From: Ipomoea triloba
Lineage: Eukaryota; Streptophyta; Magnoliopsida; Solanales; Convolvulaceae
Assembly (NCBI RefSeq): GCF_003576645.1
Contig: NC_044920.1
Span: forward strand, 19,769,425 to 19,833,424
DNA length: 64,000 bases
Direction: 5' to 3'
Positions 31,813 to 44,900 of this stretch are shown in pieces (position 1 is the first letter of the stretch; every line of letters starts with the position of its first letter). A model generated the notes under the pieces. It saw only the letters and a list, made by a program, of their open reading frames with translations. It searched no databases and was not told the DNA's origin. Both the position numbers and the translations under genes were made by a program.

Positions 31813-33718
31813 TAATTTAAACTTTAATGTGCCAAATGCTCATTCGGTTAACCCGTTCTATAGAATGTAAGTATTCATTTTTCGGTTTTTAGTTTTAGTT
31901 TAGATGGTTTAGCCCGCCCAATAAGCTCGACAACCCGAGGTTTAAGATTAGGGCTAACCCGAATTTGAAAATAAAATAATCGACAGCTCGAATCCGATAA
32001 GCCTGATAGCTAGCCCAATAGGGCTAGCCCGATATTGTTCAACTGTTTGTAATGATAATGTTGATTTAAATTACCATTTTTATAGATAAGTGATGGCTAT
32101 ATTTGTTCTTTTGGAAATGAATGTGAAGATTGTATTGATTTGCATTATATCAATGCTATATTATATGACTTATGAATTATGAATTTCCCCATGTGAAGGA
32201 AAAATTGAGAAGTTGAAACAACTTTAAATGTTAGATGTATTACATGTTGAACTCATTTTTTTAATGAAATTTCTGTAGATAAATTATTCTCTTATGAATA
32301 TGATGCTCATTAGTTCTGGATTAGCTAATCACATGTGAGGAAAAGTTGTTTTATCAGCAAATTTTATTCTTAATAGGGTACCCTATAGAGATTTCGACAA
32401 AACCCTTTATGAACTCTGGAAAGGTTATGCCCCTAACCTAAAATATTTGAAATGGGAGGGTGCTTAGCTTAAGTTAGGGTACCTTCTTTTAAATATAGAT
32501 TGCATCTCTCAGTTGTTACCGAAAGGAAGATCTGTTTTGGTGGTGACTCATTTGGACGTATGGACTTCTCGATCACTCAAATATTTTGAATCGGTTCTTT
32601 ATGGTGGTACAAATTAATTGTAAATTAATATCGTAACCGTTGATATATATATATATATATTTTGGATTATAGGGAAGGGGAACACCCGAAATACATCATG
32701 GGGTAGATATTAGATTTTTAATTCGGATTTATTGTGTCGTGAATGCTAAGATTCAAAGCTTCTCATATATATATATATAAACTTGTTGTTTAGACAATGA
32801 TTTGACAAGCTAGAAAATCAGAATTTTTCCACTCCTAAACGCTGTCACACTCTCCCTAAACTCTGCATATTCATTTCCGAAAATTTTGTGTTCAAAGCCT
32901 TTTGTTCTAGTTTACTGTTGTTTGAGTACTCGAATATAGTATCATTGATTCATTTTATCTTGGGAGACCGGCATCACAACGCTCGTAGCACCCTAGGGAG
33001 GCGGGAAATCGATTTTAAGGAAAGAGTGCTTCGCTCGACTTGAATCCTTCATTTCTTCTCATTGTTTTTGGTACGTGGAATTATATTCTAAGAAAATTAA
33101 ATCCCTTTATTCACACACACACACATATAGTGTAAAATCGACTTATTCTTCCAACATATGATGGCTTCACTGGTTGATACGGGTACACCATTGGATTCCA
33201 AGGGTAATATTGTGATGCACCCTACAACTAATGCATCATGATCGAGTCTTGAACGATAGTTGAATTCATCAATGGATTGCTAGGTAGATACTGGTTGTAG
33301 TCTATAGGATCAACTACGGGGACAACTGGCATGTCTTGTGTCACTACTGCTTCTGGCGGTGAATAATTAAGATCGACCGACTCCTAGATGCGAGAGAAGG
33401 TCAACGGTATCAATTATATGGATGTAACCTATGATTAAAGATTAAATCTTGTGGATGATGACTCATAGTTGGGACGATAGAATTATTGAAGTAGCTTGTT
33501 TATCGTCCCCAAAGACGGTGTCAATTTTATACGACTAATCTATGCGTATTGGGTATTCCGAACACTATGTAATGCCTGAAGAGAGTGAAATAATCAAGTC
33601 AGGTCATTCCGCCCTCTAGCTTTAGAGGATTTTGTAAAAAAGTCCACCAAAGTCACATTTAATGCGCCTTATATAAGAAAATAGGAAATGTGGTGGGGGT
33701 GGGGGGAGGCACATGCTT
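31813..33718. other. Repeat-derived non-coding DNA, with a possible copia 5'-leader fragment
   Basis: At 31910-32040 short GGGCTAGCCCGA strings suggest a decayed MITE. Around 32965-33060 the text GGCATCACAACGCTCGTAGC and CTAGGGAGGCGGGAAATCG resembles leader sequence of copia elements, followed by a broken start near 33160 (MASLVDTGTPLDSK). No gene is supported. Confidence 0.3.
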
Positions 33719-33726
33719 GTCACGTG

Positions 33727-34787
33727 TAGGGGTGGAAATAGGCTAGGTCGAGCCGGGCTTTAGAAAATTAGGCCTGGGCCTGCTATGAAAATCTATAGCC
33801 TGGGCCTAGGCCTTAGCCTGTATGTAGTCTTTTTTTTAGGCTCAAGCCTGAGCCTACAGTTGGCTTGGCCTGGCCTGAAGCCTTTTTAAAAGCCTATTTA
33901 ACATATAGGCCTTTAAAAAGGCTTCAAAATAGATCCTAAATAGGCTTTGAGCCTATTTAAATAGGCCTTGAACCTATTTAAGTCCTACATTTTAAAGCCT
34001 TTTAAAGTTTACCTATAAAAAATTAACAAAAAATACCTAAGTTCATATTTCTTAATGAATGACAAAATCATAAGTTCATATTTTATAATACAATATCCAA
34101 CATAAGTTTAATAAGTAAAAGTTCGTAATACAAAATTCAACAATGCATTATTTACTAATTACTAGTATTACTACAAATCTATAAATCCTGCAATCAATTA
34201 CTAGTAGGCTTATATTACATTATTATTACTACTTTACTCATTGCTAGAGGCTTATATTACATTATTATTACTACTTTACTCATTGCTAGTAAACAGTAAA
34301 CACTAAACGACTAGCAAAATTATTTTGCTAGTAAACAGTAAACACTAAACGACTAGCAAAATTATTACTAGTAATTAGTAATACTAATTATTAGCAATTT
34401 AGCATAATAGCAATAGTAACTAGTAATATCTAACACTGTTTACTAATTAGTAAGTCGTATTTGGGATTTGGGTATTGGGAATTAGGGTTGTAGGTTATAT
34501 ATATATATAGTGGGGTTAAATTATATATATATAAATATATTAGATATAAAATGTAATATATAATAATTAAATATTAAATATAAATATTATAATATATATA
34601 TATAAATAGGCTAGGCCTGCGGGCTTGTAGGCTAGGCTTTTAAATATAGGCCTAGGCCTATTTAACTAAATAGGCTTCTAATTAGGCCTAGGCCTGGCCT
34701 TTTTATTAAATAGGCTAGGCCAGGCTAGGCCTTAAGTAGGCCAGGCCGTAGGCCCCTATGAAGGGGCCTGGCCTATTCCCACCCCTA
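33727..34787 (+). mobile_element. hAT-type non-autonomous element, 1061 bp
   Basis: It is flanked by the perfect 8-bp duplication GTCACGTG (33719-33726 and 34788-34795). The ends are TAGGGGTGGAAATAGGC and its inverted partner TAGGGGTGGGAATAGGC. Both ends are saturated with AGGCCTAGGCC/GGCCTGGCCT variants. It also contains a local tandem duplication around 34210-34360. No transposase is visible. Confidence 0.9.
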
Positions 34788-34795
34788 GTCACGTG

Positions 34796-36300
34796 TGATA
34801 TGGGCATTCTACAGCTATTATCCTTATGTAAAGTGTCCTTTCAGGAGTTGATAACCTACGTGTTAGTGATGCGACGCCACCTTCCGCTCGATTTGTGGTC
34901 GCAGGGTGAGTCGCTAACTGTAGTTGCTTGATTCCCGATCGACTTAGTAGATTTTCTTGATCTAAGGTGATTGGGAAGTAGGCAATTATGCTTAAGCCAG
35001 GGGTTTGCAAGTTAATAACGCATTTCCCAGTCAGGTTACACATGTCAGTCAGGTTCGGGTATGACTGGTTATGGTCCCTATACGATTTCTGAGCGTGATA
35101 TCTAAGACGGTGGTTTATTTTCCTCATCAATTTATTTATATATATAATATATTATGTTGATTTAATATTAAATTATTATATATTTTATTTTTACTTCATA
35201 TATTTTTATATTTAAAAAATGACCCCAAGTATATGTACTTGTACAGTATCAATCACCAAGCCCTAATCCCAAATTGACAAATTCTAATTTGCAATTTCTG
35301 GCTTAGGCGTGGTGCAGTGACCCGAACGACGACTGTGTCTGGCGGCGAGTGGCAAGTAGCGACGACCGGCGGCAGGTTTGTCTTCCACACTTCAGTTTTC
35401 CGGCATTTCCGTATTCGTTTTTTCTTAACTTCCACCGGCGGCAGTAGGCCAAAAACAGTCTTCACCTGCTGCCGGCGTCGTGACTCGCGACGCTGGCTTC
35501 CCGCCGCTGCGGCTACGCCTGTGGCTGTGGCCTGCGGGTGCGTTTGTGGGCTTCGGCCTACTGCTGCGGCTGTGGCTATGGCTTTTGTGGGTTCTGGCCT
35601 ATGGTTGCGGCCAAATGTTGAATTTCAGTTACAAACTGTGGAAGAATAAATTATAAGGTTCTGTTTTCTGTTTCTTCTTTGATTTTTATAGATGTGCATG
35701 ATTACTCTGTTAGCTCAAAGCAAAGAAGGATGTTATATCTCTTGACCTGCTGATGTGAAATGTTTTTAGAACTCTTGCATACTACTTATTTTTGTGATCT
35801 ATGATTCTAAGGAATAGCTAAATTATTTAAAACTGATGGCTTATAAGATTATAAGAATGAGAACAAACTGATGGCTTATAAGATTATAAGAATGAGAACA
35901 AACTGATGGCTTTTAAGATTATAAGAATGAGAACATGTATTTTTTAATCTTAATACAAGAAATAATTTACTCAGCATTTTACTAAGTATGTAGTTGTACA
36001 GTAGTTTATATTTGATTTTTTTTTTTGTTTTGAAGTAATAATTTGTTGCTTAGCCTATATTATTAGTTTATCTCATTTGTGTTGGATTTTTTTTATATGT
36101 TGTTTGTATTAATTTGTGTTGTACTTGTGTTGTATTGGAGTATTGGGCTGGTTATCAGGTTATGTAATATGTTCTATTGTTGTAATATTTCATAAAATGA
36201 GGTTTGATTTATTTTTTTTAACAAATATGTAGGACTTAAATAAGGTCAAAGCCTATAAGGTGAAGGCCTTTAATTGGCTCAATGTAGTCTTCGAAGCCCT
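34796..36300. other. Non-coding stretch with a GC-rich island
   Basis: A GC-rich block at 35310-35640 has open frames on both strands but only low-complexity G/A/V-rich translation (GCGGCTGTGGC-type repeats). Three copies of ACTGATGGCTTATAAGATTA lie in tandem at about 35835-35930. No gene recognised. Confidence 0.4.
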
Positions 36301-36431
36301 TTTTAATTTTAATGGCCTACATATTAAGTAGGCCTTTAAAAAGGTTTTAGGCCAGGCCAGGGGTATAAAAAAAAAGCCTACTTAAAATGGCCCAGGCCTA
36401 ATTTTCCAAGGCCTAGCCTATTTCCACCCCT
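36301..36431 (-). mobile_element. Right terminus of a second hAT element of the 33727 family
   Basis: On the minus strand it begins TAGGGGTGGAAATAGGCTAG at about 36431, followed by AATTAGGCCTGGGCC. This matches the left end of the 33727 element. No partner end or 8-bp duplication is found, so it is a remnant. Confidence 0.65.
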
Positions 36432-38770
36432 ACTTATGATGCTGTTTTAGTGATCTTGATTATCCACAGTTCCACATTGGTTGATTTGGTTTTTGATTTA
36501 GTGACCTAGCTTTCATCTTAAAATGATCTCACTAACTCTACACTGTCTCAGTAATTAAAATTCTAGACTGTAGAGTTAGTGAGGCCATTTAGCATGTCTA
36601 TGTAACTTTTCGATGATTGCCAAAGAATCTTATGTTACAAGGAGTCACATAGGTTAATTGTCGAGTCTATTCTTGCTATCGGAGTTAGGTTAGTACTAAG
36701 CAAGAGAAGTTCTACCTGAAAAGGAAATGGTTTCTGATTAGTTTAATTTTAGAACCATTATTTTATTTTCCTTTATTTAATTTGTAGCCATTTTATTGAG
36801 TTATAATCTTATACTTAAAAAATTATAGAATGAAATTACAGAAGATGTCACGAATATGGCCGTGGATGAATCTACGTCAGTTCAATGCTCTATTGGAGTT
36901 GTTTAAGTTCAGAAATCTGAACCTTGATAAATGCATTATGTGCATTATTGTGTTGAATTTTTATTCTTAAAATGATGCTATGGTCTTTATTTAGTTTAAT
37001 TGTGGCTTATTGATGTTATTTTATCATTCTATGATTGCTATGCATAGTATGAATTGAATTGATTGATTTTGTTGAATTGAATTGTCAGATTGAATTCTAG
37101 ATATTTTATTTCTTCAAGTCTTTTCAAAGTTTTATTTTCTTGAAATATTTTTTTCATGGTAATAGGTCTTAACTGGCTTAAATAGGCCACCATGTCATGT
37201 GTAGTGTACCCAAAACCTGTTAAGTAAATGTGTTTATTTTTTTAGTCCATTTATTTAAAAACCATGTTTGTGCCCGTGTTAGAATCTTAACAACTCGTGC
37301 CCATTTTTAGGCTTATCATGTTTGTGTCATTATCATGTCAATCCATTAACACAATTTGTCAAGTCTAAGTTGAACTGTTGAAGGCTTGAAGGGATCAATT
37401 TTGAAATCAAAGAGACAAATACTAAAAGTGACAAAACCACCATAGTCAGAGGACCTGAAGTGGAATTAGTCCCAGATAGTCATAAAACATGACTAACAGA
37501 ATGACTTGACGAAATAAATGGATTGAAAGAAAACCTGATTAAGCTTCAGTGCTTTAGATTTTTTGATAGATACTATTGTCAGGCTCGGTCATTTCCATTC
37601 CTCTTCCACTTAAAACATTCTCCTCACAAAATCAGCTTCAAGCTTATGTTCTTCTTTTCCCATTGTTCCATTTCTTGTGTTATTCTGTGTTGATTTATGA
37701 ATGCCATTGCTCTTTAGATTTTAAGGTTTTGAATTCAAAACCTATTTCCATAAAATGAATCTCAAAATTTTTCACAATTTGTTCTTAAAATAATTAGGCT
37801 TCAAAGATAAATGGATGGGTGGTTGCAAAGTTTTGCTTAGCCAATGTTTTTTTCCCATGTCTTTTCACACTTTTGTAAGGCTCTCTGGATTGTAAGTGTT
37901 GGTGCGGAAGAGGTGTTCAATGAAATGCCACCTCTAAGCGTATACTACACAGTTTCAAATGATCTTGGTTTCAAGATTCCAATATCTAGTAACTTTCTGA
38001 TATTGTGAGCTTCACTCCCAAAATTGGAAAAGTTGTTTCCCTTCTTATTGATGGTCCTAGGTAGGAAACACAATATAATTGCTTCTCGTACCTTTTTACG
38101 TTTTCCTTGTTGACATATTGTATAATCTGTCACAGACACATACTTTGAGGCCCAGAGGTTGCAGTGATATATAAATGTCTGCATTTTGTTGCACTCAATG
38201 GTTCCATGACACAAGGCAATATTTTGTTTTCTTGTCATGGACCTCACAAATCCATGTCACTGCCTCTAGTTTGAATTGATTTGCTTCCATCATACATTCT
38301 AGATTCTACAGTAATGAGTGTTTCTATTTTGCCTTCTTTGTAACTTTTTATTTTCTTTTCCTATGAATCTATGATTGCATGCATGATATATGTGCCTACT
38401 ATTTTGTTTACACATGCATAGCATATTAATGATCAAACATGTGCTTTTAAAGTGTTCATTCTATTTGCAAGATGAAGTTATAAAAAGTTACAAAATAAAA
38501 TAATGAACAAGGCAATGAAAAGGAGATATACAAGTAGAAGCAACTATTCATTGATTTCATTCTGAAATTAAGCACAAATGTTTTTGAGATTGTTTTTATT
38601 GTTATTTGTTCTTTTGCCATGTTTGATTTTTGGAAAACAACCAGATGTGATATGATTTGAGTTTTGTCACTGCAATGCTATTTCTGTCTCTGTGATTCTG
38701 AATGCTGTTAATCCCCTTGGCTACTATGCTAACTTTTACAACTATTTATCTGAATATATATATATATATA
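36432..38770. other. Intergenic or intronic DNA, no gene recognised
   Basis: AT-rich. A stretch near 37205-37380 (TTGTGCCCGTGTTAG, TGTCATTATCATGTCAATCC) resembles the element at 45150-45840. A minus-strand open frame of 100 codons at 37945-38247 has no family resemblance. Confidence 0.35.
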
Positions 38771-38975
38771 TATATAGAATCTGGTTCATATGAGAACCAC
38801 TCCCCAAGTGAGCAACTGCGAACTACTCCATGAATGCACATAATCTAATACTCCAAGTGCACATTGCACCCAAATGACACAATCTACCCCTGGAGTAGAT
38901 TGTGTGCATTCATGCTGGTTCGCAGGTTCTTACCTAAGGCATAGATTCTCATTTGATCTTGAATCTATACATATA
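38771..38975. mobile_element. Fold-back element in a (TA)n tract, copy 1
   Basis: The left half (TATAGAATCTGGTTCATATGAG, then GAACTACTCCATGAATGCAC) is inverted in the right half (from 38970 on the minus strand: TATAGATTCAAGATC, GCGAACCAGCATGAATGCAC). The left flank is (TA)n and the right flank is ATACATATAG. It is non-coding and resembles microsatellite-targeting MITEs. Confidence 0.6.
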
Positions 38976-39275
38976 GGGTTTGGTTCCCGTGTGGACAGGC
39001 CTTCCTGTCTGGACGTGTGGTCATGCACCATTAGGTATTCAAGAATGCACCAGTGTGTGGTGCATTTGTGCCCTGATGCATTTCTGAACATGTGGTGGTG
39101 CATGACTGCCGTCCCAGGGTGTGGTGCATTTGTGCATTTCACTCTAGTGCATTTCACTCTAGTGCATTTTTTAACATGTTGTGCATTTATGCATACCTAA
39201 TGGTGCATGACTGCACGTCCGCACAGTAAGGTCTGTCCGCATTTGATCCCGTGTGTGTGTGTATATATATATATA
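38976..39275. mobile_element. Fold-back element in (TA)n/(GT)n, copy 2
   Basis: The left end GGGTTTGGTTCCCGTGTGG and, inverted, the right end CGGGATCAAATGCGGACAG pair over more than 60 bp; both arms contain GTCATGCACCATTAGGTAT. The right flank is (GT)n(AT)n. The centre repeats GGTGCATTTGTGC. It directly adjoins copy 1. Confidence 0.65.
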
Positions 39276-39540
39276 TAGATATGGCAAGATTTCTTATTGG
39301 CTGCAAAGGGAAACAATGGCGGTTTTATTGTATTTGGGTCGATATGATGCATGAAGTTAATTCATTTTCATCAAAATTCAAGTTTTATATGCTTCTTACC
39401 TACTCTTAAGGCCCTTGCTATGGAAACAACAATTTGAGGAGTGTTACTAGCTAATTGGTAACCTTTCTTGTGTATAAATTTCTTTTTGCTTAAACTTACA
39501 TTTAGAAAGATTGGATTTGTTTATGTTTTCATCAGGACAA

Positions 39541-39942
39541 ATGGCAGGGAAAGTAGTAAAGTCTGTAGCAAAAGCTGTTTCCGAGTACCAATACCCGTTG
39601 CAAGATAAGATGGCAAAATACAAGAATGAGCTCTCGAAGGGAGTTTGGGGTTATTGGGAACTTGGAGCATGGAAACCTCTGGGCATCAGTGCTCGTAGGC
39701 GAGCCCAACTGCGCAAAGAAGTTCTTCTTGCTGGACAAGATTGGCCGTACGATCCAGAAAGGAAGGAAATGAGAAAGAAGCAGAAAGGGCATAAATGTGA
39801 CCGAATTGCAGCAGAGAAGCGCGCAAAGACAGCTGAGCTAATGCAGCAAATGCCTAAAATGTTGGCGGATTATAGGAAGAGAAGATGGGAGAGGAAGATG
39901 AAAGCCGAGGAGGATGCAGCTAGAAAAGCAGTGCAAGAGTAA
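39541..39942 (+). CDS. CRIF1/mL59-64-like probable mitochondrial large-subunit ribosomal protein
   Basis: This 133-residue basic protein starts at MAGKVVKSV. The ATG at 39541 is preferred over the in-frame ATG at 39511 because TTTTCATCAG just before it looks like a splice acceptor, so the 39511 start would lie in an intron. Visible landmarks: GVWGYWELGAWKP (about residues 45-57), DWPYDPERKEMR, KGHKCDRIAAEKRAKTAELM, and a final charged helix MPKMLADYRKRRWERKM. The last part resembles the MPxMI-helix segment of CRIF1/GADD45GIP1-type mitoribosomal proteins. The family name is from memory and moderately sure; that it is a real host gene is much surer. No intron inside the coding region. Confidence 0.7.
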   Translation: MAGKVVKSVAKAVSEYQYPLQDKMAKYKNELSKGVWGYWELGAWKPLGISARRRAQLRKEVLLAGQDWPYDPERKEMRKKQKGHKCDRIAAEKRAKTAELMQQMPKMLADYRKRRWERKMKAEEDAARKAVQE

Positions 39943-40429
39943 AGCTCACATTATTTATATATAGTTGAAGAAAGATGAAATTGAAGAAGTTTCATTGAAT
40001 CACCAATTGAGTTAATTTGCTCTTTTTGGCATCTTGTCAAGTGATAAGGATTTTCTCCCTCCATCCCAAACATATTGTTTATTTTGATTGGAGGCCTAAC
40101 TTTAAGATTTTTTTTTTTTTTGGTAAAGTAGGATAATTTAAGATATGATTTTCGAAAAAATAAGATTGTTTTAAACTCATTTTTCAAATTATCTCTTTTT
40201 GTTATTTCTCAAGGAGGTCATTTGGTCAATTGGTGGAAGCTGCAAACCCTGGTGTCATTAGGGAGAGAACGAAAGCTGTCAATAAATTACATAAAAGTAT
40301 AAAATAATTTGAATTCAATACGAAGATAACACAATAATGCAGTGCTATTATATCAAACGAAATAAATTTATTTACTATTATGATATTAATCCTAAAGTTC
40401 TGCTAGCATCTAAAATATAAATATGAATT
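39943..40429. other. Convergent intergenic region between the two genes
   Basis: It separates the stop codons of the plus-strand CRIF1-like gene and the minus-strand SKP1-like gene (487 bp). It holds AT-rich 3' flanks. A fragment reading CTCCCTCCATCCCAAAC near 40055 resembles a Stowaway-type MITE end. Confidence 0.4.
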
Positions 40430-40891
40430 TTATTCAAAAGCCCAAGGACTCTCCTTACGGATTTCTTCTTCTTCCTCAGGTGTAAAGTCACTTTGAATGT
40501 TGAAAAATTTGCGGACCTCCTCCACTGTCATCTTCTCGATTAGATTTGCAGCAGTTTGGCATGTAAGATCAAGCAAGCTCTTAATGTTAAGGAAATTAGC
40601 GGCTATTATGAGATCCAATAGTGTTTCATGGTCAACTTTGACGAAATTAGCATCGAAGTCCTTAAGATCGTCCTGGCTAGTATTTGTGGCTTCAGCATGC
40701 GATTTGCAATACTCTATAACCTTAGTCAAGATCTTGCCAGTCACGTTGGCGATGGGAATGGTAGTGTCAACGCATTCATCGTCAATCATGTACTTGATCA
40801 TTTGCATCTCAATAGCCACCGTCTCTTCCACCTCGAATATGTCTCCATCTGAACTCCTCAATATGATCATCTTGGTAGAAGACATCATCAA
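40430..40891 (-). CDS. SKP1-like protein (SCF ubiquitin ligase adaptor)
   Basis: A complete, intronless 153-residue protein. SKP1 proteins link cullin-1 to F-box proteins in SCF E3 ubiquitin ligases. The N-terminal POZ-like fold is visible ([16 protein letters not shown]; then [16 protein letters not shown], residues about 50-65), then the C-terminal F-box-binding part: [35 protein letters not shown], and the closing [12 protein letters not shown], the family's normal terminus. Length fits the family. Three ATGs stand at the start (MMMSS); the third gives the usual MSSTK beginning. The linker ([20 protein letters not shown]) is close to consensus length. No breaks. Plants carry many such genes, so its specific F-box partners cannot be inferred. 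Confidence 0.95.
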   Translation of the reverse strand: MMMSSTKMIILRSSDGDIFEVEETVAIEMQMIKYMIDDECVDTTIPIANVTGKILTKVIEYCKSHAEATNTSQDDLKDFDANFVKVDHETLLDLIIAANFLNIKSLLDLTCQTAANLIEKMTVEEVRKFFNIQSDFTPEEEEEIRKESPWAFE

Positions 40892-40976
40892 TTTCGTATG
40901 CTCGGCTGAATTATGAAAAATTACAAATTAAAACAATAGAAGATTGATACTCTTCAAACACATGATGAGAATCCCT

Positions 40977-40983
40977 TTTATAA
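40977..40983 (-). promoter_or_regulatory. TATA box of the SKP1-like gene
   Basis: TATAAAA on the minus strand, inside GCTTATAAAAGGG, lies about 86 bases upstream of the first ATG. This leaves a 5' UTR of roughly 50-60 bases. Confidence 0.6.
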
Positions 40984-41564
40984 GCACCATGTTCAACCTC
41001 TCTGTTTAAAATTAGGAATCTTAACTCATCTGGGATTGGACAACTTCCATCCAATTAGGAATGACTTTCCAATTTTAGTTCTAAGTATCTTAACTCATCT
41101 AAGATTAGACAACTTTCAATTAGGAACGACTTTTCCAATTTTGATTCTTGAATACCCTAGAGTCCTTATACATATGAAACTTGTATGGAATATTATAAAT
41201 TTCGCAATTGTTCTGAAGTTCTGAAATCTCAAATTAAATACCCCTCCTCTTGCCGTTGCCCTAGCTTCAGGTAGACCAGGCCATTATGCGATTTGCCAAC
41301 TAAATTTGTCTTTTCTCGTTAACAGGTATTACCAGGTATTTGTTGGGATTCCATAAATTTCTTTACTTTTCATGCGCAATTGAAATTGCTAGTTCTTTTT
41401 GCTGTATCATGATTTTGATGGCGGAAAGAAACCATTGCTCAATAATACGGAGTAGAATAATAGAACTGCCTCTCAAGAATTAATATGCTGCCAAAATTAT
41501 AGTTTTGATTGTTCTCCTTACGTGTAAATAGAATTTACATGAATAATATACGGAGTAGTTATAT

Positions 41565-41667
41565 TGGGTTTATCGAGGCAAACTCCACTCCTCTTCCGAG
41601 TATGTGAGTAAACCCTCGCCCTGTGATCCTAGCCGGCAAAGGACCACAAGGAGGTTAACCAGCCTAG
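41565..41667 (-). mobile_element. tRNA-derived SINE, family B, 5'-truncated, with perfect 15-bp target duplication
   Basis: It is flanked on both sides by ACGGAGTAGTTATAT (41550-41564 and 41668-41682). The body, plus strand, starts TGGGTTTATCGAGGCAAAC and contains CTCGCCCTGTGATCCTAGCC, as in the full copy at 60471-60665. The tRNA-like head is mostly missing. Confidence 0.85.
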
Positions 41668-41977
41668 ACGGAGTAGTTATATGAATCAATAACAAGGCAA
41701 GATTTATGTTATTCCGCAATATGCTTGTGTCTACGGGATTGAAGTTGTTCTCTTATTAATTCTAACATTTAGGGTTACAAAATCATATTTATATACAACT
41801 CTAAACATGCACATATACAAGAATAAGCTTGTACTATACCGCGGACCAGACTCACTTCGCTCCATTATGTACATATGAGACATACTCAACATCTTCTTTG
41901 CATGTGTACCTTTAATTTGAAAATCATAGTGTTTTATTTATCTATCAATTCATCTAATGATTCTAATTTAAGAGGAC

Positions 41978-44900
41978 AATGTTTGCAACTTTGTAAAAAT
42001 GTTAGTCTAAATACTTAGTTTAAAAATGATAGTCTAAATAAATGCTATTTTTGGTTTGAATTTTTCAAAGTGTTCATAATTCTCTTTTGGATAGCATTGT
42101 CATCATCTTCAGTAGTACTGGTCCACTTCTTTTTTATTGGTAGTGTGTTATGTGTACAGTTGGGTTACTGGTGGTAGCATAAAGAACAACGTCATGCAAT
42201 GAGATTATGATATAGGAAGCTGTGAATTTGTTTTGTTGTGTATATAACTAAGATCTTAGTTTACTATGAACTCTTGATTTTGCAAGCACTTGTTGATATT
42301 TGGTCACGATAGTTTTTCTCCCTACATGTTTTATGTGTTGTGAGATGTGTGCCGTAGATTCTCATGTGAAAGTATTGAACAAAATATTAATATTTATTAT
42401 ATTTGTAGAAAATTCATGAGTAGTATATCTTGTTCTAGTTTTATAACTTGTTTACTTGATAGTAACAACAATGACTCTGCATGTAGTTCAAACACTGATG
42501 TCACAATGTGTCCAATTTTATCAATAATTTCCAAATTTATTTGCATATGTTCAGTTAGAAGTTCATATTTTGGAATTAGTATAAATGAGTGTAGTACTTG
42601 ATTTTGTGTGTGTGCTTGTGTATGTTTTTTATATATATATATATTTTTTTGTTGAATTGATACTAACCTTGGATACCCAATATTGTTTTTTTACCACAAT
42701 ATAATGCATGTAGTTAAATAGTTTGTCACTATGTTCATAAACATTTTTTAAACAATGGCTACATCCTATATGCAAAGTGTTTTTGTTGTCAAGGTTGATG
42801 CTGATTTTTCCTTTAATCCAAGCAAGTTGAGTCTAGAAAATAAAATGAATTGTAAATTTATATGAGTTCTAATATATTTAATGATGCAGAATAAGTATTT
42901 TACATACATGATCAATGAATGCTACAACAATGGCTATTTTTGAAATTTCTTCATTAATTTCTAGATTTGCAAGATTGGTTGCAACATTGTTGTAGTTTAG
43001 GATAGACATATTTTCAATGCGTCAAGTGTGTCACGATGTTCTATTTTCCTGCATTGACATTTTTAATAATGAGTTTTAAATGTAATTATGTAAGATAATG
43101 ATCTAATTACCATTTATATATTATTATTATTAGCATAAAAGTATATCAATCCTTTAGGTGTTCTGTTCGAGGTACTTTTGGTTCAACCATTATTGTCGAA
43201 TGAATTCTTGTGGATATAGAAATTCCTAGTTTATTTAAGAAATAAAATTAGATAAGGTAGTAAAATTTTATAAATTTTAAATCATCTTAACAAAAAATAA
43301 AATTTACCTTTAAAGTGAACAACGACTGTAATGTAGTCTAAAGATATTACGGAGTAGTTTTCCGCTTCAATTTCTTGGGTTATTTGAATATCCTCTTTGT
43401 CAACAAATTCTCACCAAGTAGTTAATATGATGAGCTTCAAATTATTTTTTTATTTGTTTTTTTGGTATTAATAAAATACTTCGTAAATAAATATATAACA
43501 TTATTTATTTTTTATTGTTTATATATATAAGATGAAAACAAATAAAAATAGAATTTGAAGCTCATCATATTAACTACTTGGAGAGAATTTGTTGACAAAG
43601 AGGATATTCAAATAACTCAAGAAATTGAAGCGGGAAACTACTCCGTAATATCTCTGGACTATATTACAGTTGTTCACTTTAAAGGTAAATCTTATTTTTT
43701 GTTAAGATGATTTAAAATTTATAAAATTTTACTACCTTATCTAATTTTATTTCTTAAATAAACTAGGAATTTCTATATCCACAAGAATTCATTCGACAAT
43801 AATGGTTGAACCAAAAGTACCTCGAACAGAACACCTAAAGGATTGATATACTTTTATGCTAATAATAATAATATATAAATGGTAATTAGATCATTATCTT
43901 ACATAATTACATTTAAAACTCATTATTAAAAATGTCAATGCAGGAAAATAGAATATCGTAACACACTTGACGCATTGAAAAGATGCCTATCCTAAACTAC
44001 AACAATGTTGCAACCAATCTTGCAAATCTAGAAATTAATGAAGAAATTTCAAAAATAGCCATTGTTGTAGCATTCATTGATCATGTATGTAAAATACTTA
44101 TTCTGCATCATTTAAATATATTAGAACTCATATAAATTTACAATTCATTTTATTTTCTAGACTCAACCTGCTTGGATTAAAGGCAAAATCAGCATCAACC
44201 TTGACAACAAAAACACTTGGTATATAGGATGTAGCCATTGTTTAAAAAAGGTTTATGAACAAAGTGAAACTATTTAACTACATGCATTGTGGTAAAAAAA
44301 ACAATACTGGGTATCCAAGGTTAGTATCAATTCAACACAAAAAAAATTATAAAAAACATACACAAGCACACACACAAAATCAAGTACTACACTCATTTAT
44401 ATTAGTTCCAAAATATGATGAACTTCTAAATGAACATATGCAAATAAATTTGGAAATTATTAATAAAATTGGACACATTGTGACATCAGTGTTTGAACTA
44501 CGTGCAGAGTCATTGTTATTACTATCAAGTAAACAAGTTATGAAACTAGAACAAGATATACTACTCATGAATTTTCTACAAATATAATAAATATTAATAT
44601 TTTGTTCAATACTTTCACATGAGAATCTACGACACACATCTCACAACACATAAAACATGTAGGGAGAAAAACTATCGTGACCAAATATTAACAAGTGCTT
44701 GCAAGATCAAGAGTTTATAATACAACTAAGATCTTAGTCATATACACAACAAAGCAAATTCACAGCTTTCTATATCATAATCTCATTGCATGACGTTGTT
44801 CTTTATGCTACCACTAGTAACCCAATTGTACACATGACACACTACCAATAAAAAAGAAGAGGATAAGTACTGAAGATGATGACAATGCTATCTAAAAGAA

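Noticed and set aside
35317..35649. GC-rich 110-codon open frame
   Set aside because: Low-complexity composition with open frames on both strands and no protein family; no start or splice context.
40497..40916. Plus-strand open frame over the SKP1-like gene
   Set aside because: Antisense shadow of a complete, conserved SKP1-like protein.
42347..42601. 84-codon open frame repeated at 44380-44637 on the other strand as a gene pair
   Set aside because: The two are the same inverted-repeat sequence, and the opposite strand carries the recognisable RPA-like reading.
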